The notes under the pieces: model-generated
Databases searched by the model: none
What the model was told of the DNA's origin: nothing
The model's input: the letters and a program-made list of their open reading frames with translations, nothing else
NCBI RefSeq assembly: GCF_965638725.1
Contig: NC_134981.1
Location: 47,892,849 to 47,956,848 of the forward strand
DNA length: 64,000 nt
Direction: 5' to 3'
Source: Aptenodytes patagonicus
Taxonomy: Eukaryota; Chordata; Aves; Sphenisciformes; Spheniscidae
Shown: positions 37,705-48,519 of the stretch, one piece after another
How positions within the stretch are numbered: the first letter of the stretch is position 1
Layout: each line of letters opens with the position of its first letter
Program-made: the position numbers and the translations under genes

Positions 37705-38320
37705 TAACAAAACACAAGGAGTTTATACCAGGTTAGACCAAGACCCATCTAGCAGCATAAGCTGTCTTCAACAGCAGCCAATATCAGATGTTTAGGGAAG
37801 AATATAGGAACAGGACAAGTGTGTAAAATTGTTTCCCAGCTGCCAGAAATCTAGGTTTCAGGATTTTTTAAAGCCAGAGATAACATCTGACTGTAATAGC
37901 CTTTGATGGATCTTCTTCTGTGAATTTGTCCAGTCACTTTTTGAAATCACGTACATTTACGACACTGAATGTGTTCTGTGCCAAAATGTTCCCCAGCTTT
38001 AACCATACATGGTGTGAAGCGTCTCCTTTTGTTTGCTTTAAGCCAGTCACCTGCTTGTTTAATCTGATGCTCTCTCATTTTTGTAACAGAAGAGGCAATG
38101 AACAACTGTTGTTAACCACCCTCTCTCTGCTGTTCATGATTTTGTAGATTTTATCATACCCTGCTTGGTCAGCTCTTTTTCAGGCTGAAGGGTTCTGCTT
38201 CAGAATCACTGGATTAGCACGGAAGTAATTCTGTACCGCTGACAATCCTTGCCGTCCTTCTCTCTGCCTTTTCTTGTTCAGCTCAGGCTGTAACTGTTCC
38301 CAGGTGTCTGTGATTGCAAA
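37705..38320 (-). mobile_element. Ancient CR1 LINE 3' portion
   Basis: On the minus strand it reads as a decayed CR1 ORF2 C terminus. Recognisable pieces are a CAGCCTGAAAAAGAGCTGAC segment (the FSLEKRR region), an ATGATAAAATCTACAAAATCAT segment in two overlapping parts, and a heavily mutated stretch corresponding to the FF-T-R-V--WN-LP block and the following F---LD--- block, then 3' UTR-like sequence. Many stops and indels. Far more diverged than the CR1 copies at 12 kb and 56 kb, so it dates from early sauropsid or bird history. Confidence 0.65.
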
Positions 38321-39263
38321 AAGAGCCACATCTAAATAATCCTCCAGAACAGCACAAGATGCCTAAATTTGCTTTTCCAGTTTTTATTTCAACTTATTAT
38401 TTCTACTCTTTTAAGATAGTGTCTATTCACAATACTAGCGGAGGGATATTTGATTTTCAAAATGAAGCACTGGCCCTTGTAGCTGATACAGCAGGGTCCT
38501 CATCACATGAACAAATTATGTTTGTTTAGGCTACATTTGCTTTCATGTCTCCGCTAGATATTGAAAACCTTTCTAACATTCTCCACAGCCCCGAATTCTT
38601 TGTTGTAGACAAGCTCTGGCAAATTAGGATCCCATAATTAATGTCTCAGATATTTCAGATATTTTCCATTTAATTCTGTATGTAAGTATGCAAGTAAGCC
38701 CTGAAGGAGTATGAACCCATTCATAAATGCAGTGAATATTGGCAGGTATGCTCTTTGTTCACTTATAAATTTTTGGGGATAAGCTATACTGTGATCAAAG
38801 ATAGAGGAGATTGATTTTCCATCTAAAACTAAGGGGGTGGTGGGTTCCTGCCAGGGCTTGAGCAGAATTAACTGCTAGCTGCTGCAGAAAGAAGGCGGCC
38901 CTCACCCCCATCCAGCCTCCCCACCTCTGGCCACCTGCACTCATCACTTACCTCCCACCGAGCACCAAGCTGGATCAGGAGGCCTAGAAAGCCAAAGGCA
39001 AAATCCAGAATGAATTGCACCCTCGCAGCTGCCAAGACATTAGTCAAAGGCAGCATGTTGAGAGCTACACATCTGAAAGTGGGGCAAATTTAGTCCTGGT
39101 TCATCCTGGGCTATAAATGTATCATCCTTGGGTAGAACTATGCTGGCTTTGGGTCATGTCTTAACAACTTTTCTGACATGTAACTCGTCTTAGCAGGGGT
39201 CAAAGCATTTCTGTGATCATGGCTTAAGTGATCAAGTTTTCTTGAATTCTGGGTATAGGATGT
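38321..39263. other. Intergenic, no gene recognised
   Basis: AT-rich to mixed sequence. A minus-strand open frame at 38868-39056 with a hydrophobic stretch meets a GTAAGT-like motif, but I cannot assign it. Confidence 0.35.
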
Positions 39264-39813
39264 TGTCCTGGTTTCGGTTGGGATAGAGTTAATTTTCTTC
39301 CTAGTAGCTGGTACAGGGCTGTGTTTTGGATTTGGGATGAGAATGATGTTGATAACGCACCGATGTTTTAGTTGTTGCTAAGTAGTGCTTACACTAGGCA
39401 AGGACTTTTCAGCTTCTCATGCCCTGCCAGTGAGAAGTTGGGAGGGGGCACAGCCAGGACAGCTGACCCAAACTGGCCAAAGGGATATTCCATACCATGT
39501 GACGTCATGCTCAGTACATAAACTGGGGAGAGTTGGCCGGGGGAGGGGTGACCGCTGCTCGGGGACTGGCTGCGCATCGGTCAGCGGGTGGTGAGCAATT
39601 GCATTGTGCATCACTTATTTTGTATATTCTTTTATCATTATTATTATTCTTATTATTTTCCCTTCCTTTTCTGTCCTATTAAACTGTCTTGATCTCAACC
39701 CACAAATTTTACTTTTTTTTTTTCCTGATTCTCTCCCCCATCCCACTGAGGGGTGGGGGGAGTGAGCAAACGGCTGTGTGGTATTTAGCTGCCTGACGGG
39801 TTAAATCACAACA
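39264..39813 (+). mobile_element. Solo LTR of the ERV-L-like family
   Basis: Complete LTR in plus orientation, TGTCCTGGTTTCGG at the left end and GGGTTAAATCACAACA at the right. A perfect 5-bp target duplication, GATGT, lies at 39259-39263 and 39814-39818. CRE TGACGTCA is at 39500-39507, followed by a TACATAAA TATA-like box. It lies opposite in orientation to ANKRA2 and FOXD1. Confidence 0.93.
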
Positions 39814-39948
39814 GATGTCTACAGGAATAATCTGTTTGCTTGATCCTCTGTCATCATAATATTATGTACCTTCTTACAGCTGCAAAAACTCTACTAGGCC
39901 ATTAGTGCAGCTACATAAACAAGGAGCAGTAAAAATAAAAATCAAAGA

Positions 39949-42351
39949 ATGGGTGATTTGAACTTCCCAGATGTCAACTGGGAATATCATACAGCAGACA
40001 CAAACAGGTCCAGGAAATTCCTGAAGCACGTCGAAGATAACTTCTTGGTGCAGGTACTAAGGGAGCCGACTAGGAAAGGTGCCCTCCTGGATTTGTTGTT
40101 TGTAAACAGAGAGGGACTCGTGGGCAAAGTGGTGATTGGTGGCTGTCTTGGTCACAGTGACCACAAAGCAGTTGAGTTTCAAATTGTTGGCAATAGGAGA
40201 AAAACTGCCAGCAAAACTTTGACCCTGGATATGGGGAGGGCAGACTTCGGGCTGCTGAAGGAGCTAGTTAGTAAGGTCCCCTGGGAATCTGCTTTTGAAG
40301 GTATTGGGGTCCATGAATGCTGGTCACTTTTTAAGAGCCGTCTCTTAAGAGCACAGGAGCAGGCAATTCCAAAGTGTTGGAAGTCAAGCAAGTGGGGCAG
40401 AAGGCTGGCTTGGCTGAGCAGGGATCTTCTAGAACTCAGGTAGAAAAGGAAAGCGTACGGACATTGGAAGCAAGGACAGGCGACACGGGAGGACTACAGA
40501 GATGCTGTTCACCACTGTAGGGAGAAAATTTGTGAGGCCAAAGCTCGATTAGAGTTCAAGCTGGCCAGCACTGTGAAGGACAACAAAAAGGGCTTTTTAA
40601 AATATGTTAACAGCAAAAGGAGGATCAGAGATAACATTGGTCCATTACTTGATGAGGTCAGTCACCTCACAAATAGGGACGTAGACAAAGCGGAGATGTT
40701 TAATGCCTTCTTCGCCTCTGCCTTTAACACCGATGATGGGCCCTGGGACCCCCGGAGCCCTGTGTTGGAAGACCGTGACTGGGGGGATGATAAACTCCCA
40801 GCTGACTTTGAACTTGTTCGAGACTTGCTGCTCCAGCTGGATGCGCATAAGTCTATGGGGCCCAATGGGATTCATCCCAGGGTACTGAAAGAGCTGGCCG
40901 ATGTCATCGCAGGACCTCTCTCCATTATTTTTCAACAGTCTTGGGAGTCTGGAGAGGTCCCAGTTGACTGGAAGCTGGCAAATCTTGTCCCAATTTTCAA
41001 GAAGAGTAAGAAGGAAGACCCTGGTAATTACAGGCCTGTCACTCTCACTTCAGTGCCCGGTAAAATTATGGAGAAGGTCATTCTGGGAGTTATTGAAAAA
41101 CACTTGAGAGACAATGCAGCCATTGGTCATAGCCAGCACGGGTTCACGAGGGGAAAGTCCTGCTTAACTAACTTAATTTCCTTTTATGACAAGGTCACCC
41201 ATCTAGTTGGCCAAGGGAAGCCAGTAGATGTGGGGTTTTGGGATTTTAGCAAAGCTTTTGATACTGTCTCTCACAGTATCCTTCTGGACAAAATGTCCAG
41301 CATACAGCTAGACAAGTCCATAATACATTGGGTATAAACTAGGAGGAGCTGTGGCCTCCCTCGAGGGTAGAGAGGCCTTACAGAGAGATCTGGATAGACT
41401 AGAGAGCTGGGCAATCACCAACCCTATGAAATTTAACAAGAGCAAGTGCTGGATTCTCCACCTGGGATGGGGTAATCCTGGGTATATGTACAAATTGGGG
41501 GACGAGAGGCTGGAGAGCAGCCCCGCGGAAAGAAATCTGGGCGTTTGGGATGATGGCAAGTTGCATATGAGTCAAGAGTGTGCCCTGGCAGCCAAAAGGG
41601 CCAACCATGTCCTGGGGTGCATCAAGCCCAGCATAGCTAGCTGGTCGAGGGAGGCAATTGTCCCACTCTACACTGCACTGGTGCGGTCCCACCTCGAGTC
41701 CTGTGTGCAGTTTTGGGCGCCTCAATATAAGAAGGACATCAAACTATTAGAGTGTGTCCAGAGGAGGGCGACCAAGATGGCGAAAGGCCTCGAGGGCAAG
41801 ACTTAGGAGGAGCGGCTGAGGTCACTTGGCTTGTTCAGCTTGGAGAAGAGAAGGCTGAGGGGTGACCTCAGCCTTTGGACATGAGGAAAAATTTCTTTAC
41901 TGAAAGAGTGGTTAAACATTGAAACAGGCTGCCCAGGGAAGTGGTTGAGTCACCATCCCTGGGAATATTTAAAAGACATGTAGATGAGGCGCTTAGGGAC
42001 ATGGTTTAGTGGGCATGGTGGTGTTGGGTTGACGGTTGGACTCGATGATCTTAGAGGTCTTTTCCAACCTTAATGATTCTATGATTCTATGACCTCATCG
42101 CAGTCTACAACTTCCTCAAGGGGGGCAGCGGAGGGGGAGGTGCTGATCTCCTCTCTCTGGTGACCAGCGATAGGACACGAGGAAATGGAATGAAGCTGCG
42201 TCAGGGGAAGTGCAGACTGGACATTAGGACAAGGTTCTTCACTGAGAGGGTGGTCGGTCACTGGAACAAGCTCCCCAGGGAAGTGGTCATGGCACCAAGC
42301 CTGTCAGAGTTCAAGGAGCGTCTGGACAACGCTCTTAGTCATATGGTTTAG
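39949..42351 (+). pseudogene. CR1 ORF2 remnant, broken
   Basis: Carries the end of the endonuclease (GHSDHKAVEF), the linker and reverse-transcriptase blocks ([43 protein letters not shown]). The segment with the FADD catalytic box is deleted: after HSILLDKM...IIHWV the sequence jumps near 41340 to the region downstream of FADD ([15 protein letters not shown]). A stop at 40441-40443, the deletion and the nested insertion all break the frame. The C terminus ([21 protein letters not shown]) resumes at 42160-42351. Confidence 0.9.
41871..42089 (+). mobile_element. Young CR1 3' fragment nested in the older CR1
   Basis: About 219 bp holding the C terminus ([15 protein letters not shown] segment through LRDMV), 3' UTR and ATTCTATG tail of the younger subfamily. 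It is flanked by an 8-bp direct repeat, TGACCTCA, at 41863-41870 and 42090-42097. Joining the flanks restores the older CR1's reading order, which shows the insertion directly. Confidence 0.92.
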
Positions 42352-42444
42352 TGTTAGGTAGTCCTGCGAGGAGCAGGGAGTTGGACTCAATGATCCTTAT
42401 GGGTCCCTTCCAACTTGAGATATTCTATGATTTGCAATACTCAC

Positions 42445-42525
42445 CACTCCGATAGCCCAAGGCTACAGACAAGTCCATGGAATTATAGCCAGCATCTGTT
42501 TCAATAGTTGGATCAGCACCACTTT
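42445..42525 (-). CDS. ANKRA2: ANKRA2 exon: fourth repeat
   Basis: 81 bp, acceptor TTTTACACAG and donor GTGAGTA. Encodes [20 protein letters not shown] and ALGYRS. Only 14 bp of intron follow before the CR1 tail ending at 42430. Confidence 0.95.
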
Positions 42526-43492
42526 CTGTGTAAAATAGGAAAGGAAACAAACTCACATTTCTGACAATAAGAACTGATAGTATATCATTACTGATAATTC
42601 AGTTTGGACAGTCTGCTTACCAAGAAGAATTTTTACACATTTCACATGGTTCCCATGCACTGCATATAGTAGAGGTGTGCCTCCATTCTGCAAAAGCAGG
42701 GAAAAGCCTTAGATGCTTAATGATTGAGTAGTCTGCAATTGTAATTCCTTAACACACCAGTATACTTCTATGTATCAGTAAGAGACTTCACAGGTTTCAT
42801 AAAAATCAGGTTCTCAGTTTTGGTTCTTCACAACTTCCATCTTTTTTTGTCTACTGTTTAGATTGTAAGCTCACCCTTCTAATAAGGGCTCAGTGTTACT
42901 CTCACTCTCTTTTTAACCAAGAAGTCAGAACTAGTAGGGCCAATTTCTCTCATGCTGTCAAAGAGCATCCTATGCAAGTTTTGAAAATCTCAGATATTTC
43001 AGAAGTAGAACAATTTTCAAACCCAAGCCAGTGCTGTGCCCTGTTTCAAATTTCTGACCAAAGCACATTCTGATGTATATTCAAGCTAGAGACTTACCCA
43101 GTCATACTCATTGACATCAACTCCACAGTCGAGCAGCATTTTGACAATATCTGTGTATCCTTTACTGCAAGCCAGTGAGAGGGCACTTTCGCACCCTTTC
43201 CCCAAAATCTGTGGATCTGCACCCTGAAATAATAATAAAAAAATCAAGTGAACCACGCTTTTCTGAAGTGAGGTTTTATACAGAACTTAACTTTAAAACT
43301 TTTAAATGTACAGCAGCATTGACAAACTTAGGAAGGCAAATTGAACTAAAAAGTAAATCAAGACATTTAAAATGAAGCGTGGTCTTTTCCTTACGTTCTG
43401 GAGGAGAAATTCCACTACTGCTATCTGCCCATGAGCTGCAGCCCACATCAGAGGAGTAAATCCTTCTTTATCCTTATGATTGATTACATTTT
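42445..43492 (-). CDS. ANKRA2: Ankyrin repeat family A member 2, four internal exons
   Basis: Minus-strand join of 43395-43492, 43098-43223, 42621-42687 and 42445-42525, with AG/GT borders and agreeing phases. The 123 or so codons read through [59 protein letters not shown] and [20 protein letters not shown]. This is the ankyrin domain of ANKRA2, nearly the entire C-terminal half. Family knowledge: a cytoplasmic/nuclear adaptor whose repeats bind PxLPx[I/L] motifs in class IIa histone deacetylases, megalin and CCDC8; it is a paralogue of RFXANK. Upstream exons lie beyond the transposon pile, outside the window. The final short coding exon should lie left of 42445 but was not found. No stops or broken splice sites in the four exons, so the gene looks functional as far as seen. 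Confidence 0.95.
42621..42687 (-). CDS. ANKRA2: ANKRA2 exon: third repeat
   Basis: 67 bp, acceptor CTTTTGCAG and donor GTAAGC. Encodes [19 protein letters not shown] and leaves one base of the next codon. Confidence 0.95.
43098..43223 (-). CDS. ANKRA2: ANKRA2 exon: second repeat
   Basis: 126 bp, phase 0 at both ends, acceptor ATTATTTCAG and donor GTAAGTC. Encodes [10 protein letters not shown] through [10 protein letters not shown]. Confidence 0.95.
43395..43492 (-). CDS. ANKRA2: ANKRA2 exon: first ankyrin repeat seen
   Basis: 98 bp, entering in phase after TTTAAACAG and leaving at GTAAGG. Encodes the helix pair with [21 protein letters not shown]. Confidence 0.95.
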
Positions 43493-43946
43493 CTGTTTAA
43501 AGAAAAATATACAATTTAGTAATCCCTTTCACTGATGAACTGTATGAGCTGGTAAAATGCATTGACATATCCACTGTGAATGGACTGATGTACCAGTACC
43601 TAAAAGTCATTCTCATCTTAACTTTAAAAACAAAATTCTATCCCAGTGGTGGTGCAAATATCCTTGTCCAAGAAAAAAATTTTAAAAAAATCCAACTGAC
43701 CAAAGTAAAATTTAGGGTGGGTTTTTTTTTTTTTTTTTTAAAGCTCTATAAATCAAACACTGTTTTTACTCAGAAACGTTACAAGTTGTCTGTAATCTGG
43801 GCTTTAACTTTGGAAAGAAGAGAAGGGCTGCTTGAAAAATAAAGAAATACATTCTCTATTATACCGTAGAAAGTGCTTTTTTCAATAGTGAGCCACACAA
43901 TCTTGTAAAGAATTAGCTTGTAAACCAATATAGATAGTATAACTCC
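43493..43946 (-). other. ANKRA2: ANKRA2 intron, unique part
   Basis: AT-rich intronic sequence with a T-run near 43720-43739. No further exon before the transposon pile starts at 43947. Confidence 0.6.
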
Positions 43947-44350
43947 TGTTGTGGTTTAACCTCAGTCGGCAACTGAGCACCACACAGCCGCTCGCTCACT
44001 CCCCCCTCCCCCGGTGGGATGGGGCAGAGAGAGAGAATTAGAAGAGTAAAAGCGAGAAAACTCGTGGGTTGAGATAAAAACAGTTTAATAATTGAAATAG
44101 AAAATAATAATAATAATAATAATAAACAAAGCAAATGATGCACAATGCAATTGCTCACCACCCGCCGACCAATGCCCAGCCAGTTCCCGAGCAGCACCCC
44201 CCCGGCCAGCTTTCCCCCAGTTTATGTACTGAGCATGATGTTCCATGGTATGGAATAGCCCTTTGGCCAGTTTGGGTCAGCTGTCCTGGCTGTGCCCCCT
44301 CCCAGCTTCTCACTGGCAGGGCATGAGGAGCTGAAAAGTCCTTGACTAGT
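43947..44350 (-). mobile_element. ERV-L-like LTR cut by provirus A
   Basis: Minus-orientation LTR from its 3' terminus (TGTTGTGGTTTAACC on the plus strand) to mid-U3, where it stops at CTTGACTAGT against the outer end of the next LTR. The rest must lie beyond the inserted material, outside the window. Its CRE position reads TGATGTTC, so the site is lost. Confidence 0.88.
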
Positions 44351-44887
44351 TGTCGTGGTTTAACCTCAGTCGGCAACTAAGCACCACGCAGCTGCTCGCT
44401 CGCTCCCCCCTCCCCTGGTGGGATGGGGGAGAGAATTGGAAGAGCACAAGTTAGAAAACTCGTGGGTTGAGATAAAAACAGTTTAATAATTGAAATAAAA
44501 TGATAATAATAATATGATAATAATAATAATACACAAAGCAAGTGATGCACAGTACAATTGCTCACCACCCGCCGACCGATGCCCAGCCAGTCCCCGAGCA
44601 GAGGCCCCCCCGGCCAGCTTTCCCCAGTTTATGTACTGAGCATGACGTCACATGGTATGGAATGTCCCTTTGGCCAGTTTGGCTGTGCCCCCTCCCAGCT
44701 TCTTGTGCACCTCCAGCCTTCTCACTCGGTAGAGCATGGGAAGCTGAAAAGTCCTTGGCTAGTGTAAGCACTACCTAGCAACAACTAAAACATCGGTGCG
44801 TTATCAACTTTGTTCTCATCCTAAATCCAAAACACTGTACCAGCTACTAGAAAAGAAATTAACTCTATCCCTGCCGAAACCAGGACA
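44351..44887 (-). repeat. 3' LTR of provirus A
   Basis: 537 bp, TGTCCTGGTTTCGGCAGGG at its 5' end and TTAAACCACGACA at its 3' end (minus strand). Contains CRE TGACGTCA (44643-44650), the TATA-like TACATAAA (44628-44635) and ATTAAA. It is sense to ANKRA2 and about 0.9 kb upstream of its first exon here. Confidence 0.92.
44643..44650 (-). promoter_or_regulatory. CRE site in the LTR promoter
   Basis: Perfect TGACGTCA palindrome seven bases upstream of the TATA-like box. The same spacing occurs in five other LTRs of the window. Confidence 0.65.
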
Positions 44888-45333
44888 ATATCCACGCCTT
44901 ATTCTATACCATCTACGTCATGCTCAAGTCTCATATTTTCCAGTACATTTTCATTAATCACCACCCCCCTTTTTTTTTTAATATATACATACACACACAC
45001 ACACAGAGATACCATTCCCCTAGTCTGTGGGCCATCCCTCTAAAATGTTCGGTGAGTTCATTTAGTCCATGACTTCGGGCTCCATCTGTCATAATAATCT
45101 TCCAGGGCAGGAAAAATGGAGATGGTATGTGGTGTTGGATTGTTTCATGTTGAAGTCAGTTCTGGTACCATCATCACTGTGCTTTGCTTGGCTTCACTGA
45201 AGTTATTCTTCATTAGTCTGGGTGATTCTTATCGTAATAACATTAGTACGGCATATAATATTATTAGTATATCTGTGTATTATTGGTATAACTATTATAA
45301 CTATAATTAGTACTTAACATCACATAATTCAGA

Positions 45334-48300
45334 TCATTGGCTATTCTCACCCAAAATCAAATCCCCTTGAGGTACACATCGGACTTCCCCATCCTTCCGC
45401 ATTATCCACCAAGTGCACCCAGGTCCTTGAGCAAAAGCAATCCCATGGATGGGTCTGCCTCTGCCCGAGGCAGGAATAACCCAAACTGTCTTCCCCAGCA
45501 TATTTTTTATGTGAACTGCAGGGACTTTATTCCCATCTACAGTACGTAAAAGTTCTGACTGGGCAGGGCCAGCTCGATTGGCAGATCCCCTCGTGTTGAC
45601 TAACCAGGTGGCCTTTGCTAAATGCGTATCCCAATGTTTGAACGTCCCGCCACCCATTGCTCTCAGTGTAGTCTTTAACAGTCCATTGTATCGTTCGATT
45701 TTCCCAGAGGCTGGTGCATGTTAGGGGATGTGATACACCCACTCAATGCCGTGCTCTTTGGCCCAGGTGTCTATGAGGTTGTTTCGGAAATGAGTCCCGT
45801 TGTCTGACTCAATTCTTTCTGGGGTGCCATGTCGCCATAGGACTTGCTTCTCAAGGCCCAGGATAGGGTTCCGGGCAGTGGCATGGGGCACGGGATATGT
45901 TTCCAGCCATCCGGTGGTTGCCTCCACCATTGTAAGCACGTGGCGCTTGCCTTGGCGGGTTTGTGGGAGTGTGATATAATCGATCTGCCAGGCCTCCCCA
46001 TATTTATATTTCAGCCATCGTCCTCCATACCAAAAAGGCTTTAACCGCTTGGCTTGCTTGATTGCAGCGCATGTTTCGCATTCATGGATAACCTGCGCAA
46101 TAGTGTCCATGGTCAAGTCCACCCCTCGATCACGAGCCCACCTGTATGTTGCACCTCTTCCTTGGTGACCTGAGGTGTCATGGGCCCACCGAGCTAGAAA
46201 TAACTCACCCTTATGTTGCCAGTCCAGATCCACCTGAGCCACTTCAATCTTAGCAGCCTGATCCACCTGCTGGTTGTTTTGATGCTCTTCAGTGGCCCGA
46301 CTCTTGGGTACGTGAGCATCTACGTGACGGACTTTTACAACCAGGTTCTCCACCCGGGCAGCAATATCTTGCCACAATGCGGCAGCCCAGATGGGTTTGC
46401 CTCTGCGCTGCCAGTTGCTCTGCTTCCATTGCTGCAACCACCCCCACGGGGCATTTGCCACCATCCATGAGTCAGTACAGAGAGAGAGCACTGGCCACTT
46501 TTCTCAGTCAGCAATGTCTAAAGCCAGCTGGATGGCCTTTACTTCTGCAAATTGGCTCGATTCACCTTCTCCTTCAGCAGTTTCTACAACTTGTCGCATA
46601 GGACTCCATACAGCAGCTTTCCACCTCCGATGTTTTCCCACAAGACGACAGGACCCATCAGTGAACAGGGCATATTGCTTCTCATTTTCTGGTAGTTCAT
46701 TATACATTGGGGCCTCCTCAGCACGCGTCACCTCCTCCTCTGGCGATATTCCAAAATCTTTGCCCTCTGGCCAATCCATGATCACTTCCAGGATTCCTGG
46801 GCGACTGGGGTTTCCTATTCGAGCCCGTTGTGTGATCAGTGCGACCCACTTACTCCACATAGCATCAGTTGCATGATGTGTACAGGGGACCCTCCCTCTG
46901 AACATCCAGCCTAGCACCGGCAGTCGGGGTGCCAGGAGGAGCTGTGCTTCAGTGCCGATCACTTCCGAAGCAGCTCGAACCCCTTCATATGCTGCTAATA
47001 TCTCTTTTTCAGTTGGAGTATAGTGGGCCTCGGATCCTCTGTATCCCCGACTCCAAAACCCTAGGGGTCGACCTCGAGTCTCCCCTGGTGCTTTCTGCCA
47101 GAGGCTCCAGGTAGGGCCGTTCTCCCCGGCTGCGGTGTAGAGCACATTTTTTACATCTTGCCCTGCCCGGACTGGCCCCAGGGCTACTGCATGAACTATC
47201 TCCTCTTTAATTTGTTCAAAAGCTTGTCGTTGCTCAGGGCCCCATTTGAAATCGTTCTTCTTTCGGGTCACTTGATAGAGAGGGTTTACAATCAGACTGT
47301 AATTTGGGATATGCATTCTCCAAAAACCCATGACGCCTAAGAAAGCTTGTGTTTCCTTTTTGCTAGTTGGTGGAGACATGGCTGTTATTTTATTGATCAC
47401 ATCCATTGGGATCTGACGACGTCCATCTTGCCATTTTATTCCTAAAAACTGGATCTCCTGTGCAGGTCCCTTGACCTTACTTTGTTTTATGGCAAAACCG
47501 GCCTTCAGCAGGATTTGGACTATTTCCTTCCCTTTTTCAAAATCTTCTCCTGCTGTGTTGCCCCACACGATGATGTCGTCAATGTATTGCAGGTGTTCTG
47601 GAGCTCCACCCTGTTCCAGCGCACTCTGGATCACTCCATGGCAAATGGTGGGGCTGTGTTTCCACCCCTGGGGCAGTCGGTTCCAGGTGTACTGGACGCC
47701 CCTCCAAGTGAAAGCAAACTGTGGCCTGCACTCTGCTGCCAAAGGGCTTGAGAAGAACGCATTAGCAATATCAGTTGTGGCATACCACTTGGTTGCCTTT
47801 GACTCCAGTTCGTAATGAATTTCTAGGATGTCCGGCACAGCAGCACTCAGCGGTGGCGTGACTTCATTTAGGCCACGATAGTCTACTGTTAGTCTCCACT
47901 CTCCATCAGACTTTCGCACTGGCCATATGGGACTGTTAAAGGGTGAACGAGTCTTGCTGATCACTCCTTGGCTCTCCAGTCGACGAATCAGCTCATGGAT
48001 GGGAATCAAGGAGTCTCGGTTGGTGCGATATTGCTGCCGGTGCACCGTGGTGGTAGCGAGTGGCACTTGTTGGTCTTCAACCTTCAGCAATCCCACAATA
48101 GAACGGTCCTCCGAGAGACCAGGCAAGGTGGACAGCTGTTTAATTTCCTCCATCTCCAAGGCAGCTATACCAAAAGCCCACCGGTACCCTTTTGGGTCCT
48201 TGAAATACCCTCTCCTGAGGTAGTCTATGCCAAGGATGCACGGAGCATCTGGGCCAGTCACAATGGGGTGCTTCTGCCACCCATTCCCAGTTAGACTCAC

Positions 48301-48519
48301 TTCGGCTTCCAATACAGTTAGCTGTTGGGATCCCCCCGTCACCCCAGAAATACAGATGGGTTCTGCCCCTATATAGCTTGATGGCATTAGGGTACACCGT
48401 GCACCGGTGTCTACCAGAGCCTTATACTCCTGTGGGTCTGATGTGCCAGGCCACCGAATCCACACAGTCCAGTAAACCCGGTTGTCCCTTTCCTCCCCCT
48501 GGCTGGAGGCAGGGCCCCT
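45334..48519 (-). pseudogene. Provirus A pro-pol with two stops
   Basis: Frame continuous with gag after the TAG. The first 653-codon open stretch (from M at 48465) has the retroviral aspartic protease motif LVDTGA (residues 17-22), reverse transcriptase with YIDD (294-297) and the start of RNase H (LFTDGSC). A TGA at 46504-46506 cuts RNase H. The next stretch (45721-46491) has the integrase zinc-binding region and the first two catalytic Asp residues, then a TAA at 45721-45723 precedes the final segment (45334-45657). Everything stays in one frame, so these are point lesions in an otherwise full-length pol. Confidence 0.92.

Larger units (their letters stand above)
39948..42430 (+). mobile_element. 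5'-truncated CR1 LINE of an older subfamily, copy 2
   Basis: Begins at the GDFNFPD-equivalent part of the endonuclease (MGDLNFPDVNWEY) and ends at a degenerate GATATTCTATGATT tail. It is clearly more diverged from the CR1s at 12 kb and 56 kb than those are from each other, so it belongs to another, older subfamily. A younger CR1 tail is inserted at 41871-42089. The right end stops only 14 bp from the splice donor of the last ANKRA2 exon seen. Confidence 0.93.

Noticed and set aside
38868-39056. Minus-strand 62-codon frame with a hydrophobic stretch and a GTAAGT-like donor
   Set aside because: No acceptor, partner exon or protein family recognised; one donor-like motif is expected by chance.
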